A stretch of 64,000 nucleotides of DNA, taken from NCBI GenBank assembly GCA_036346405.1, contig CM070568.1:4346221-4410220 (forward strand), read 5' to 3'. Position numbers and translations under genes: made by a program. The notes beneath the pieces were generated by a model, which saw only the letters and a list, made by a program, of their open reading frames with translations, searched no databases and was not told where the DNA came from. Within the stretch, counting starts at the first letter, position 1; every line of letters starts with the position of its first letter. The stretch comes from Phyllostachys edulis (taxonomy: Eukaryota; Streptophyta; Magnoliopsida; Poales; Poaceae). Below are positions 11,616 through 22,174 of the stretch, piece by piece.

Positions 11616-13480
11616 AGCTTTTATTTGACTCTGGAGCTTCCCATTCGTTTATTTCTCGGAGTTTTCTTTGCAAAGCACCGGTTTGAGTTGTTGCTCTTAA
11701 GTCTACCTTGTTGGTTCAATCCCGGCTCGAGAACTAAGCACGAACCGGGGTTGTCCACAAGTGAAAATGGTCATAGAAGGAGTAGATTTTCTAGCCAACC
11801 TTATCCTTTTGGACACGGGTCCCTAGATGTGATTTTGGGCATGGGTGGCTAGCTAACCACCATGCCATGTTGGATTGTAGTGGCAAAAGTATCTCTTTGA
11901 CCAGCCCTAGTGGTGCCCTTTGTGAAGTTTTCGCCACCTCGGAGAAACTCCAAGGAGCCCTATCTTGTAGTGCTCAAGTTCAAGTTTTGGAGGATGTCCT
12001 GTTGTTAAAGAATTTGTGGATGTGTTCCTGATGAGCTCCAGGGAATGCCCCAGACAGAGACCTTGAGTTTGTCATAAACCTTGTCCGTGGACCTCCCCAT
12101 CTCCAAAAGGCCCTCAGATTGCATGTTGATGATCATGTGGAGTTGAAAAGCAGTTGGAAGACTTGCGAGCAAGGGTTTTATTAGACCTAGCTCCTCACCT
12201 TGGGGAGCCCCGGTGATTTTGTGCCTAAAAAGGATGGCACTCAAAGGATGTGTGTGGACTCTGAGCTCTCAATGATGTCACCATCAAGAACAAGTATCCT
12301 TTGCCAAGAATTGATGATTTATTTGATCAATTGAAGGGGTCATTGTGTTTTCCAAGATAGATTTGAGAACAGGATATCACCAACTTAAGATTCGCAAGGA
12401 AGACATCCTAAGACAGCTTTTTTCAACTAGGTATGGGTTATTTGAATTCTTTGTTATGTCTTTTGGGCTGACCAATGCCCCTGCCTATTTCATGAATTTG
12501 ATGAACCGAGTGTTCATGGAGTACCTAGACAAGTTTGTCATTGTCTTTATTGACGACATTCTAGTGTACTCCAAGAGTGAAGAGGAGCATACAAGCCATC
12601 TCTTTTCGGTTTTGGAAAAGCTGAGAGCTCATCAGCTCTTTGCCAAATTTAGTAAGTGTGAGTTTTGGCTAAAAGAAGTGGTCTTTTTGGGGCATGTTTT
12701 GTCAAAAGAAGGAGTGTCTGTCAACCCTAGTAAGGTTCAAGATGTGCTCAATTGGGAACCCCCTAGGACCGTGCCTCAAGTTCAAGTTTTCTTGGCATGG
12801 CGGTTATTCTGAAGGTTTATTGAAGGCTTCTCCGGATTGCAAAACCTCTCACTCAGCTATTAAAGAAAGAAAAGAAGTTCCTTTGGACCTCAGTTGTGAA
12901 CAGAGCTTCCAAGAGCTCAAGAGAAAGTTGACCTCTGCCCAGCTTTTGGTTCTTCGGATGTCGGGAAAGATTTGAAGTTTATTGTGATGCGTCAAAGCAA
13001 GGACTTGGTGTGTTCTAATGCAGACGAGAAAAGTGGTAGCTTACGCTTCAAGGCAGCTTGAAGCCTCATGAAGCAAACTACCCTACTCATGACCTAGAGT
13101 TGGGCTTTGTGGTTCATGCCTTAAAATTTGGCGCCATTACCTCATTGGTAATAGGTGTGAAATTTACTTGACCACAAAAGCCTAAAGTACATCTTTACAC
13201 AAGCGATTTGAATTTGAGGCAGAGAAGGTGGCTTGAGCTTATTAAGGACTACAATGTGGAATTCACTACCACCGTGCAAGGCCAATGTGGTGGCGAGATG
13301 CTTTGAGAGAAAAGTTTATGTCAATACTTTGATGGTTAAGGAGAGCCAACCCGCCTTGTATGAAGAATTCTTGAAGCTTAGACTTGAGTTAGTGGAAGAA
13401 GGGTTTTTGGCAACTCTTGAAGTGCAACCTACCTTGCAAAAAGCAGATCAAGGCAGCCCAAGATGGAGATGCTAGCATCC
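11616..13480 (+). pseudogene. Protease, reverse transcriptase and RNase H of the gypsy element
   Basis: An aspartic protease motif FDSGASHSF is at about 11626. The best-preserved piece is the reverse transcriptase at 12345-12812, with KIDLRTGYHQLKI, the palm motif FIDDILVYS and FLGHVLSKEG. RNase H traces follow at about 12960-13350 in broken frames. The segment between protease and RT (about 11700-12340) is heavily frame-disrupted. Confidence 0.85.
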
Positions 13481-13526
13481 AAGAGATTAAGACCAACATA
13501 AGAGAAGGGAAGGTGCAAGGTTTTCT

Positions 13527-14868
13527 ATGGATGACCTAGGTGCGATGCGGTTTGATAAGAGGCTCTGTGTGCCCAATAACACGGAGCTCAAGGGTATAAT
13601 ACTTAAAAAGCCCATGAAGCTTTGTATTCTATACATCCGGGAGTTACAAAATGTACCAAGATGTCAAGGAATTGTCTTGGTGGCGAAAATGAAGAAGGAG
13701 ATAGCAGATTTTGTGGCCAAATGTGACACTTGCCAAAAGGTTAAGCAAATGCACCAAAGACACGGAGGACTTTTAGTGCCCTTACCCATACCCGAGTGGA
13801 AGTGGGAAGAGATCGGCATGGATTTTATTCTTGGTTTACCTCGTACCCAAGCTGGTTTTGATTCTATTTGGGTCATAGTGGATAGATTAACAAAAATGGC
13901 TCACTTTATTCTGTGAAGACTACTTATTCGGAGACAAGCTAGCGAAATCTACATGGCAAAAGTGGTGTGCCTTCATGGTGTTCCAAAGAAGATAGTCTCG
14001 AGACAGAGGATCTCAATTCACCTCCAAGTTTTGGCAAAAGCTACATGATGCCTTGGGCACCGAGCCTCAACTTTAGTCTGACATACCACCCTCAAGCAGA
14101 TGGCCAAACCGAGAGAGTTAACCAAGTCCTTGAGGACATCTTTGAGAGCTTGCGCTCTAGAAAGACAATCTAGTTGGGACAAGATGTTACCATATCTTGA
14201 ATTTTCCTATAATACTTGACTACCAAGCGAGTCTCCAAATGTCCCTTTTGAAGCTATTTATGGGAGAAAGTGTAGGACTCCTTGTCTATGGACAGAATCG
14301 GGTGAAGGCCAAGTTCTTGGCAGGACTTCTTTGAAGAAGCCGAGGATCAAGTGAGATCAATTAGGGAGAAGTTAAAGGCGGCCCAAACTAGGCAAAAGAG
14401 CTACGAGATGTTAGGCGTCGAGACCTAGCTTTTGTCCCAGAGACCAGTCTACCTCAAAGTTTCACCTCTCAAAGGTATCGTGGTTCAGAGTTAGTGGGAA
14501 GCTTGCTCCAAGATTTATTGGACCCTTTCGATCCTTGCAGAAGGGTGAAGTAGCCTACCGGTTGGACCTCCTCCTCGACTTCTTTGGAGTTCACAATGTG
14601 TTCCATGTGTCACAGCTTGAAGAAATGCTTGCGAATGCGGAGGACCAAATGCCTTTAGAAGTGTGGACCTCCAAGAAGACCTCACTTACAGAGAGCACCC
14701 CATCAAGATTTTGGGCGTGTCGAGAGAGTTACCAGGAGCAAGACCACCAAGGCTGTGCAAGGTGCAATGGAGCAACCACTCGGCCGAGGCAACATGGGAG
14801 CGAGAAGAGGACCTCGGGAAGGAGTTCCCCACCTATTCCCTAGCTCGGCTGAATCTCGGGGTCGAGAT
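13527..14868 (+). pseudogene. Integrase and chromodomain-like tail of the gypsy element
   Basis: The integrase zinc-binding end (CDTCQKVK) leads into the catalytic core (GMDFILGLP and DRLTKMAHF), then YHPQADGQTERVNQ at about 14080-14120. The C-terminal part has VHNVFHVSQL, and the last segment (KVQWSNHSAEATWE, about 14757-14798) has the chromodomain form that defines chromoviruses. Several frameshifts break the chain. Confidence 0.85.
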
Positions 14869-15306
14869 TCCCTTAAGGGTGAAGGTTTGTAACGTCCGTT
14901 TTCTTTTAAGTCCTTGCCAAGTTTTCAAAATAAAAGTAACCATTTGGCTTTATTGAGAATCCAAAGCTTAACACGAGATTTTTGAATCGGGAGAGTTCAA
15001 TTGGAATTAATCAAACCTTAACTAAGTCGTTGTTGGTGTTCCTTCTTTGGTTGTGGCTCTCTGTGGTGTCTTTGCCGCCCTCGGGTTGTGGTGCTCCGAA
15101 GCCTTTCTGTGTGCCCCTGGTTCGCCTCTTCTCTCTCCTTAACTTCCCTTGTTGGTTTGAATCTCTTTGAGATCCAGACCTCTCTCACATCTCCCCTCTG
15201 TTCGAAACCTCTCCCTTGCTTGGGGTTTTCCTGTCAAGGACCCAGCTCGGGTTTGTGTTTCAAAAACCTCTTTGGCCCCCCAAGCCACGCTTGGTTTTGT
15301 TTCTCT

Positions 15307-15600
15307 CAGACCTCCCCTTGTTGAGATCTAGCCGCTCAGACCTCCCCTTGTTGAGATCTAGCCGCTCAGACCTCCCCTTGTTGAGATCTAGCCGCTCAGA
15401 GCTCCCCTTGTTGAGATCTAGCCGCTCAGAGCTCCCCTTGTTGAGATCTAGCCGCTCAGACCTCCCCTTGTTGAGATCTAGCCGCTCAGACCTCCCCTTG
15501 TTGAGATCTAGCCGCTCAGACCTCCCCTTGTTGAGATCTAGCCGCTCAGACCTCCCCTTGTTGAGATCTAGCCGCTCAGACCTCCCCTTGTTAGGATCTG
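15307..15600 (+). repeat. 30-bp minisatellite in the 3' LTR, 9 units plus a partial
   Basis: The units are almost perfect and in register at 30 bp, starting at 15307, 15337 and so on to 15547, with a degenerate tenth. The 5' LTR has about seven. Confidence 0.93.
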
Positions 15601-16319
15601 GCCTTTAGGACCTCCTCTCTGGAGATCTTAGCCGTCCAGGTTCTCCTTTAGTGGGATCCAAAGGTTCCGACCTCCTTAGGTCCAAGACCTCCTCCTCGGC
15701 CCTTGCTGGTCTTTTGTAAAGACCACCCTCCTAACCTTGAATATTCCTGTTGGTCAGGACCTCCCTGCGCCCTTTGATCTGGACCGTTGAGGTCCTCCCC
15801 TTTGAGATCTTGACCGTTAGATCTCCCTTTTGGAGATCTACTCGTCAGGACCTCCCTGCGCCCTTTGATCTCGGGTGTTGAGGTCCTCCCTTGAAATCTT
15901 GACCCTTAGACCTCCCTTGTGCGGTCCGAGTGTCCTGACCTCCTCGTTGAGAGCTTTGAGGACCTCTTGTCCGGGACCTCTTCTTGAGTCCTTGGACCTC
16001 TGTCGAGACCTCCCCTTTGAGTGTCTTGGACCTCTTGCCCAGACCTCGCGGTGGTCTTTGGCGGGAATGACCCTTTTGCGGTGGGGCCACCTCTTTGACC
16101 GATGGTGCACCCTTTTGGTGGCCCCACTTGCCGGCCCTCTTCACCTTGTAATTATTGCTCTTGCCTCAGAACTCATGCGCATTTAATAGGTGTCGGGTCA
16201 CATTAAATCTGATCACATCAGAGTACTTTATTTCCATTCTTTTGGGCAAGCCCTGCCCTAGTTATCCCGATTGCCTACACGTCATTGAACCTTTTTCTTG
16301 GTACACTCCACCAACTCCG

Positions 16320-16330
16320 GCTATATATAG
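16320..16330 (+). promoter_or_regulatory. TATA box in the 3' LTR
   Basis: GCTATATATAGC matches the 5' LTR copy. In the 3' position it could drive transcription rightward, antisense to GRF gene b. Confidence 0.5.
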
Positions 16331-18638
16331 CACGGGAGGCGAGCCTTTGTAATCTTTTTGCTCATTTCTTCCTTCCTGCCTCCTCTGCTCGGTTCTTCCT
16401 TGCGCAAGACCCTCCCAGAGCTCTTTGAGGCGGTGTTAAGCCTCTTGGTTTCCTTTTTGGTGAGTTGGTTTGAGTTCCTTTTTGGTTCTTTTGTTGTTCT
16501 CGGCTTAGTGTGGTTTTGCTTATTTGGTTCTCTTGCTAACGTGTAGATCACGAGTTCGAGGAGATCTTGGACCCGACTCTTCTTTGCGAAGGCTCTCCTT
16601 TGCTTGACCAAGGCAAGCCACAGACCTCCTTTTGATCATCTTGAACCAAGTTTTGCAAATGTATTTGGTTTAAATTATCATGCATGGCTATGTTTATAAG
16701 AAAATGGTTTGGGCTGTAGTTACTTGCCTACTTGTCGTTATGCCTCCTTTATACCTTGTCTCCATCATGTTGTCATGTTCACCTTGTGAGCCTTAGGGTG
16801 GATAATTTAGTTGGTGTTCTTTGTTATTTGCCAACATGGGGGCCGTGGGTCTTATATAGCCTCGCTTAAGCGTGGTTTGAGCGTATCATGCTTCATCTCT
16901 AATAATCTTGACTAATAAGTTATGAAATGTGTGGTTGGTGCCATTGTTGAGCAGCTATGGCGGGATGCCTAAGTGTGTCGTCGTGGTGTGAGACCACTTG
17001 GTTAAAAATTGTGTGCCAGGTGGGTGGTCTTTTGGCATGGGCTAATACAATTGTTTTGCTAAGGCAAGAAGGCAGGAGTGAGTAGTGGGTCTTTGTGCAC
17101 CTTTGGTTTGTGGAAGTCTTGCCTTAGCACAATTAAGGACTTCACTTTGTGTCTGTTTAATGGGCCAATTAGTGCAACCACAAGATCATTTTATGGGAAT
17201 GGTGCAGGCTGAATAATTAGCAATGAGATGGCTTGGGGCTGTTTTGGTTGGCGTGTGATTAGTTGGCGCAAGAGGGCACCCCATAACCCCGTGGATTTCT
17301 AGACCCTTTGGAGGGATTGCGAAACCTTAGCGGGCGGCGCTAGTCGATTCAAAGCTTTGTAAAGGCCTTGCGCTCTCTAGGCTGCTCACCTTAGGAAGTG
17401 AGCAAGGGTGGCCGGAACCCATCCGCTAGAGATCGTGGATTGTGGGTAAGTTGTACACCTCTGCGAGTAAAAGATCTATTGAATAGCCACGTCCTTGGTC
17501 ATGGACATGCTCGGTGAAATGGTGCAAGGGTAGATGTTTCAAAAGCTTGTGCCTTTGGACACTTCAGCGAGATGCTTTGGCTTTGCCTCGAAGAGACCTT
17601 GGCGGCTCGGAGGGGTCAAGGTTGGCTCGGGTAGTGGTCCGGGGTTGGTTCGGACCTCTGGGCAGGTGTTCAGAGTGGGTTTTGGGTGAGGACACAGCCC
17701 TTTGGTGTGATCAGACCTCCCCAATTTTTGGTTGTGGCCGTGAGTTGGTGCTCACACCACCTTTTATTAAAACATCAAAAGTATTATGTATTATGGTTTT
17801 ACCTTGTCGCCTTTCAATCTATTATTGCTATTATTGTCAAATTTGGCTTTGCATAAACTAACCATCTGACTCTCCATTGGTAAGTCCTTGCATGAATATT
17901 ATTGCATCTTTGCTCTCTGTGACTTCTTGAGTACATTCCAAGTACTCATGGCTTAAGCCCTGTGTCAAAGCAGATTATGAGGATGACCAAGTGCGAGGCG
18001 GTCTGAGACCTCTTCGAGGAGGAGTTCTTGACGACTAAGATGCCTAGGGCGTCCTCCACCCGACACTGTGGTGCTTGTTGGATGGCTTCGTGTTTTGGTG
18101 TTTGAGCCCTAGAGCTCCTTGTCGCCAGATTGTAAGTCCTCGTTGGTTTTGTAAGCCCTCGATGGCGAGACCCTTGTTAACAAGCTTGACCATAAGGTCC
18201 TATTATATAAAGTTTAATTTATGCCTTCATCTTTGTTTGACCTCGTGGTTGTGGTATTGGCTTGTGTTCTTGTGCGAGCTAGCTCGATTGTCTGGGACTA
18301 GCTCGGATGCAGGCGGGACCACCAGGAGGTCCCACGGGACTTTCTTTGGGAGGTCTGCGGACCTCTCTTGGTGATGTGCTGGAGGTGCTCTGAAGGCGGT
18401 GGCGGCCACGACCTCCGGGAGGTCCTCAAGACCTCTGGGAGGTCGACATGAGCCAAGACCTCGGGAGGTCCGCAAGACCTCTGGGAGGTCTGTGAGACCT
18501 CCTCGGTAAAGCTCCATGCGGTGCTACCACATCCTTCCGTGGTGACTTGGCGTAAAAAAATGGTCCTCCCGGACCTCTTGCGGTACATCACGGGGTGGGT
18601 CGTCTCAACTACCAAGGTACAAGCTTTTCCGCCCGTGC

Positions 18639-19241
18639 CTAATGGTAGAAGCTGCCTCTCGCTACCCACATAGAGTGTTCTCCACTTGGGCGCCTCGGAC
18701 GTGGCTGGCCGTCGTTGTAGTGGCACGCACATATGCAGCTTGGGTTGGCACAACAACATGTAGGATCATAGGAACTTCCTAAGTTCACGACCTCCTCGTT
18801 GCCCCTCTTGCGTTGCATCTGTTGGCGGAGGTCATTATTTTGCTCCCTCAGATCGAAAATTTGCGCCTCCAAATCAAATATTCGGTTCCACAATGTACCT
18901 ACATGCATCAAAACATGTCGTTCATGCGGAGGATCGATCCAGCGGGTAAAGTTGCATTTCGCCATCTGGTGCAAGGGACGGTTAGTATGGAGGATGTATT
19001 AGCAGTAACATGAACAAAACTATTTACCCCAGAGTATGGGCATCGGAAGAAACGACGTCCGCCATCGACAGTGCAATCTATGACCTGCACGATAGCGTCC
19101 TCCCGTGTTCGTATTTGGCCATCTGGGTTCTTGGCGCTTCTTCGGCATCAACCGGTAGTTAGGGCCGAAGTCCTCCCTCCTTTCTAGGCGAAGGTCAGCC
19201 TTCGGCGACCCCGGTTGGACTGGTCTTTGGGCGTCTGTCAT
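18639..19241 (-). pseudogene. GRF-type zinc-finger gene (copy b), one intron
   Basis: The start ATG is at 19241, about 85 bp downstream of a TATA box. Exon 1 runs to 19028. It contains GGRRFFRCPYSG but needs a frame change around 19110-19130, where the first Cys pair is expected. After a 61-bp GT-AG intron, exon 2 (18965-18639, 109 codons with stop) opens MAKCNFTRWIDPP, which completes the GRF pattern RFFRC...CxFxxW. A clear coiled-coil segment follows (RIFDLEAQIFDLREQN), then a Cys-rich tail (CCCANPSCICACH). It is divergent from GRF gene c across a minisatellite. The single frame disruption may be real or a sequence error. Confidence 0.65.
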
Positions 19242-19326
19242 CGTATGTTACCGTACGACGGATAAGGTTGTTCTTCCTACAGTTTGAAGGGTCGAGTGGT
19301 CCTACTTTCGGAGCATGGGTCGTGCA

Positions 19327-19334
19327 TTTTATAG
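19327..19334 (-). promoter_or_regulatory. TATA box of GRF gene b
   Basis: The minus strand reads CTATAAAA about 85 bp before the ATG at 19241. It lies at the edge of the minisatellite that separates genes b and c. Confidence 0.55.
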
Positions 19335-19377
19335 CCCGCGTGGGGAGGCTAACAAAGCGGGTAATGTATTAGCTTGC

Positions 19378-20075
19378 AGATGACAAGACCAAAGGAGACA
19401 ACTTTACGCAGTGATAAGACCAAAGGAGACAGCTTTACGCAGTGATAAGACCAAATGAGACAGCTTTGCGCAGTGACAAGACCACATGGGGCGACTTTTC
19501 TAAAAGTTGATAAGACTAAAGGAGACGACTTTAGGCGGTGATAAGACCAAATGAGACGACTTTTGCGCGATGACAAGACCGCCGAGGCGACTTTGCGCGA
19601 TGATAAGACCAAAGGAGACGACTTTGTGCGTTGATAAGACCACACGGGCGACTTTTGCGATGATAAGACCAGAGGAGATAGCTTTGCGCGATGATAAGAC
19701 CAAAGGAGACGACTTTCGCGGTGATAAAACCAAAGGAGACAACTTTGCGCAGCGACAACACCACATGGGCACTTTGCGCGATGATAAGACCAAAGGAGAC
19801 GAGCTTTTTGCGATGATAAGACCAAAAGGAGACGACTTTCGCGATGATAAGACCAAAGGAGACGACTTTGCGCGATGACAAGACCACAGGCGACTTTCCA
19901 CGGTGACAAGACCACAGGCGACTTTGCGCGATGATAAGACCAAAGGAAATAACTTTGCGCAAATGACAAGACCACAAGGGCGACTTTGCGCGATGATAAG
20001 ACCAAACGAGACAGCTTTGCGCAGTGACAAGACCACACGGGGCAACTTTACGCAGTGATAAGACTAGATGGACAT
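19378..20075. repeat. Minisatellite of 23 units (about 30 bp) between two divergent GRF genes
   Basis: By eye I count 23 units built on GATGATAAGACCAAAGGAGA followed by a CGACTTTGCGC-like end. Two subtypes are mixed: GATAAGACCAAA and GACAAGACCACA. Because the unit is close to a multiple of three, long frames stay open on the minus strand. These are not genes. Confidence 0.92.
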
Positions 20076-20144
20076 GACAACAATGTACCTCCTCACCTTT
20101 TCAGAATTGCACATGAAATTAACCACACCATGCCAACCATGGGG

Positions 20145-20154
20145 CTTATAAAAG
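20145..20154 (+). promoter_or_regulatory. TATA box of GRF gene c
   Basis: CTTATAAAAG lies about 55 bp before the ATG at 20207. It is followed by a short repeat (ACACTACACA twice) in the leader. Confidence 0.6.
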
Positions 20155-20635
20155 GAGGTTGAACCAAACCCAACACTACACAACACTACACAATAGATAC
20201 CCAGCTATGGACTCTTGACAAACTTCTACGCGAGGATGTTGAAGAAGCAAAATTAATTAGCGAGAAGAAGAGGAAAGCTACAATACCCGGATAAATCAAT
20301 GAGAGATGCTCCGGTACCACCACGTTTTTCGATCCCGCGGTGTGTGTATGGCGGACCAAACAGAGATCATTGATCCACACACCAGCACACCGCAGCAGGC
20401 GTACTACGTCGCGGGCACCACCTCGTAAGCGTTTCTTTCGCGCGCATTGATTTTAAATCAACGTTGAATTCCTTAAAGTTTTAACTTCATCCCCACGAAA
20501 TGGCGGCAGAGATGCGTTGCCACTTCTTCGATGGATCGGCGGCCGGAGATGTACGACGGGGCATTCATCCGCCAGTATATCTTTGAACTACTCGGTGCAG
20601 GCCGAGAACTTCGTCCGGTGGAAACCTTACGTACC

Positions 20636-22115
20636 TGAAAGCATCTAGGCCCCTAAAAATTGTTTTGGTAATTAACGACAATATGTGAATATGGGATTAA
20701 CGTAATTATTGAGTATGTACAAGGTTAAGTCCCATTGGCGCTCTTGATGATCGTGAATTGCACTTGAAAGGTTTACATGAAGTTCTTTTGACTCAAAGGC
20801 AAGGTACAATAGTCTAGGACTTTTTCTTTTTACCGGTCTTAGGCGAATTGGTTGGAAGACCGGATTATAGGCTAGACAGCCGTACTATTAAGAGGGTGCA
20901 AAAATTGAGTACCTTGAAAGTGAGCGATGCCACAACCGCTCAAATCTTAATTGGTTTAATCTTAGTTTTGCTTTTAGTTTTGCCTCAAGTAAAATTCTAT
21001 GTTTTTCCTTTGAGGCCGGATCGACCGAGCGTTACTGGCGGATCGACCGCATTCTTGGGACCAAAGCGGCGGTCAACATTTTCGAAGGTGCTATTTTCGG
21101 TTTTGCTAAAATCCTCGGCCCGGACCGACCGACACATTTTTTGGATCGACCGCACCAGTGCAGGGACGCGGTCGACTTTTTTCGAAAAGGTTTTTAGTGA
21201 AAAATGCGGCCGGATCGACCATGAGTTTTGTCGGACCGACCGCACCCAGTCCGAGGCGCGGTCACTTTTTTCAGAGTGTTCCTAAACGAAATCGGTTTTC
21301 AGAGGCGGACTGATGGCGTGCTTGCTGTGGTGGCCGGACCCTCTAGAACGGCTCTATTTGATTGCATTAAATCGTAATATCGATCGTTACAACCGAGACC
21401 GGATGACCGCACCTTTGCTGTGGTGGCCGACTGCTCATCAAAAATTGGGAATTTCGTGTCCAACGGCTAGTGGAGTGGGTGGAGGCTATAAATACCTCCC
21501 CCACTGCCACTAGAAGTGTTGTTGAGCCTCATTTAACATCTCTTGAGCCCTTTGCATTGTTTCCTACTCTTTGAGAGCATTCATTTCCATTTGCAAAGGT
21601 AGTTGAGGTCCTTTCCAAGAGCATTCATTGTGGTTGATAAATTGTGGCATTTAGAGCGCTTTCAAGTGAAGAATTCTTGCTCTATTACTCTTGGAGATTG
21701 CCGTCTCCTAGACGGTTTGAAGTTGGGTTCGTGATCTTCTCAAAGGAGATTGTGAGAAGGCAGGGCATTTGTGAAGGTTGGAGCTCGCCTATCAGGAGAG
21801 GAGAAGAGCTACCTCTAGTGATCGAGGAAAGGCTTAATTGTGGAGCCGGCTTGAATTGATCAAGCTCCTCAGCGTGGATTAGTGAAGACCGGCAAGTCTT
21901 CGATACCACGGGAAAAACTTCCTTGTGTCATTGTGATTATTTCTTGTCTTTACATTTCCGCACTTATAATTCTAGCTTGTCTTTTGTGATAAATTGCTTA
22001 GCTAGAATCATATCTTGTTTAGTCTAAATAATTAATTGGATAAACTTGTTAATTTCCTAAAAAGTTTAAAAACCTCCTATTCACCCCCCTCTAGTCGGTT
22101 ATCCTTGATCCTACA
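20636..22115 (+). repeat. 5' LTR of the copia element
   Basis: This 1480-bp LTR runs from TGAAAGC to CTACA. The U3 region (about 21015-21430) holds many short GATCGACCG or GACCGACCG motifs. A TATA box (TATAAATA at 21487) lies inside an imperfect inverted repeat. Confidence 0.93.
21467..21513 (+). promoter_or_regulatory. TATA box inside an inverted repeat in the copia 5' LTR
   Basis: CTAGTGG and GGAGG on the left pair with CCTCC and CCACTAG on the right, leaving CTATAAATA in the loop. The same layout is at 31577-31620 in the 3' LTR. Confidence 0.65.
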
Positions 22116-22117
22116 AG

Positions 22118-22130
22118 TGGTATCAGAGCC
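22118..22130 (+). other. Primer-binding site of the copia element (tRNA-Met type)
   Basis: TGGTATCAGAGCC starts two bases after the 5' LTR and matches the standard plant initiator-Met site without change. Confidence 0.9.
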
Positions 22131-22174
22131 TGGTCTCTCATTGATTTAGACTTAACCGTCTAAGAGATAAAAGG

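Larger units (their letters stand above)
6213..18607 (+). mobile_element. Ty3/gypsy chromovirus (Tekay-like), complete with both LTRs
   Basis: Both ends are defined. The 5' LTR begins TGTAACGTCC at 6213 and the 3' LTR ends in CA at 18607. A perfect 5-bp target duplication ACTAC lies at 6208-6212 and 18608-18612. A tRNA-Met-like primer site follows the 5' LTR. The internal region holds gag, protease, reverse transcriptase, RNase H, integrase and a chromodomain-like tail, in gypsy order (integrase after RT). LTRs of about 3.7 kb plus a chromodomain fit the Tekay/Del clade. All coding domains carry frameshifts. The element sits about 30 bp beyond the stop codon of GRF gene b, between that gene and the transposase promoter. 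Confidence 0.93.
14888..18607 (+). repeat. 3' LTR of the gypsy element
   Basis: This 3.72-kb copy of the 5' LTR is preceded by a purine-rich tract (AAGGGTGAAGG at about 14875) and ends GTCTCA. It differs from the 5' copy mainly by many 1-4 base indels, and it carries two more minisatellite units. Confidence 0.92.

Noticed and set aside
15216..15608. 130-codon frame with LLRSSRSDLP repeats
   Set aside because: It is the 30-bp LTR minisatellite read through; the 5' LTR counterpart is broken.
19349..20045. Open frames of up to 229 codons on the minus strand
   Set aside because: They are translations of the minisatellite whose unit is close to a multiple of three. They show no domain and end with the array.
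19378..20075. Regular repeats considered as a CRISPR array
   Set aside because: The units are directly adjacent with no unique spacers, and the context is a plant nuclear genome.
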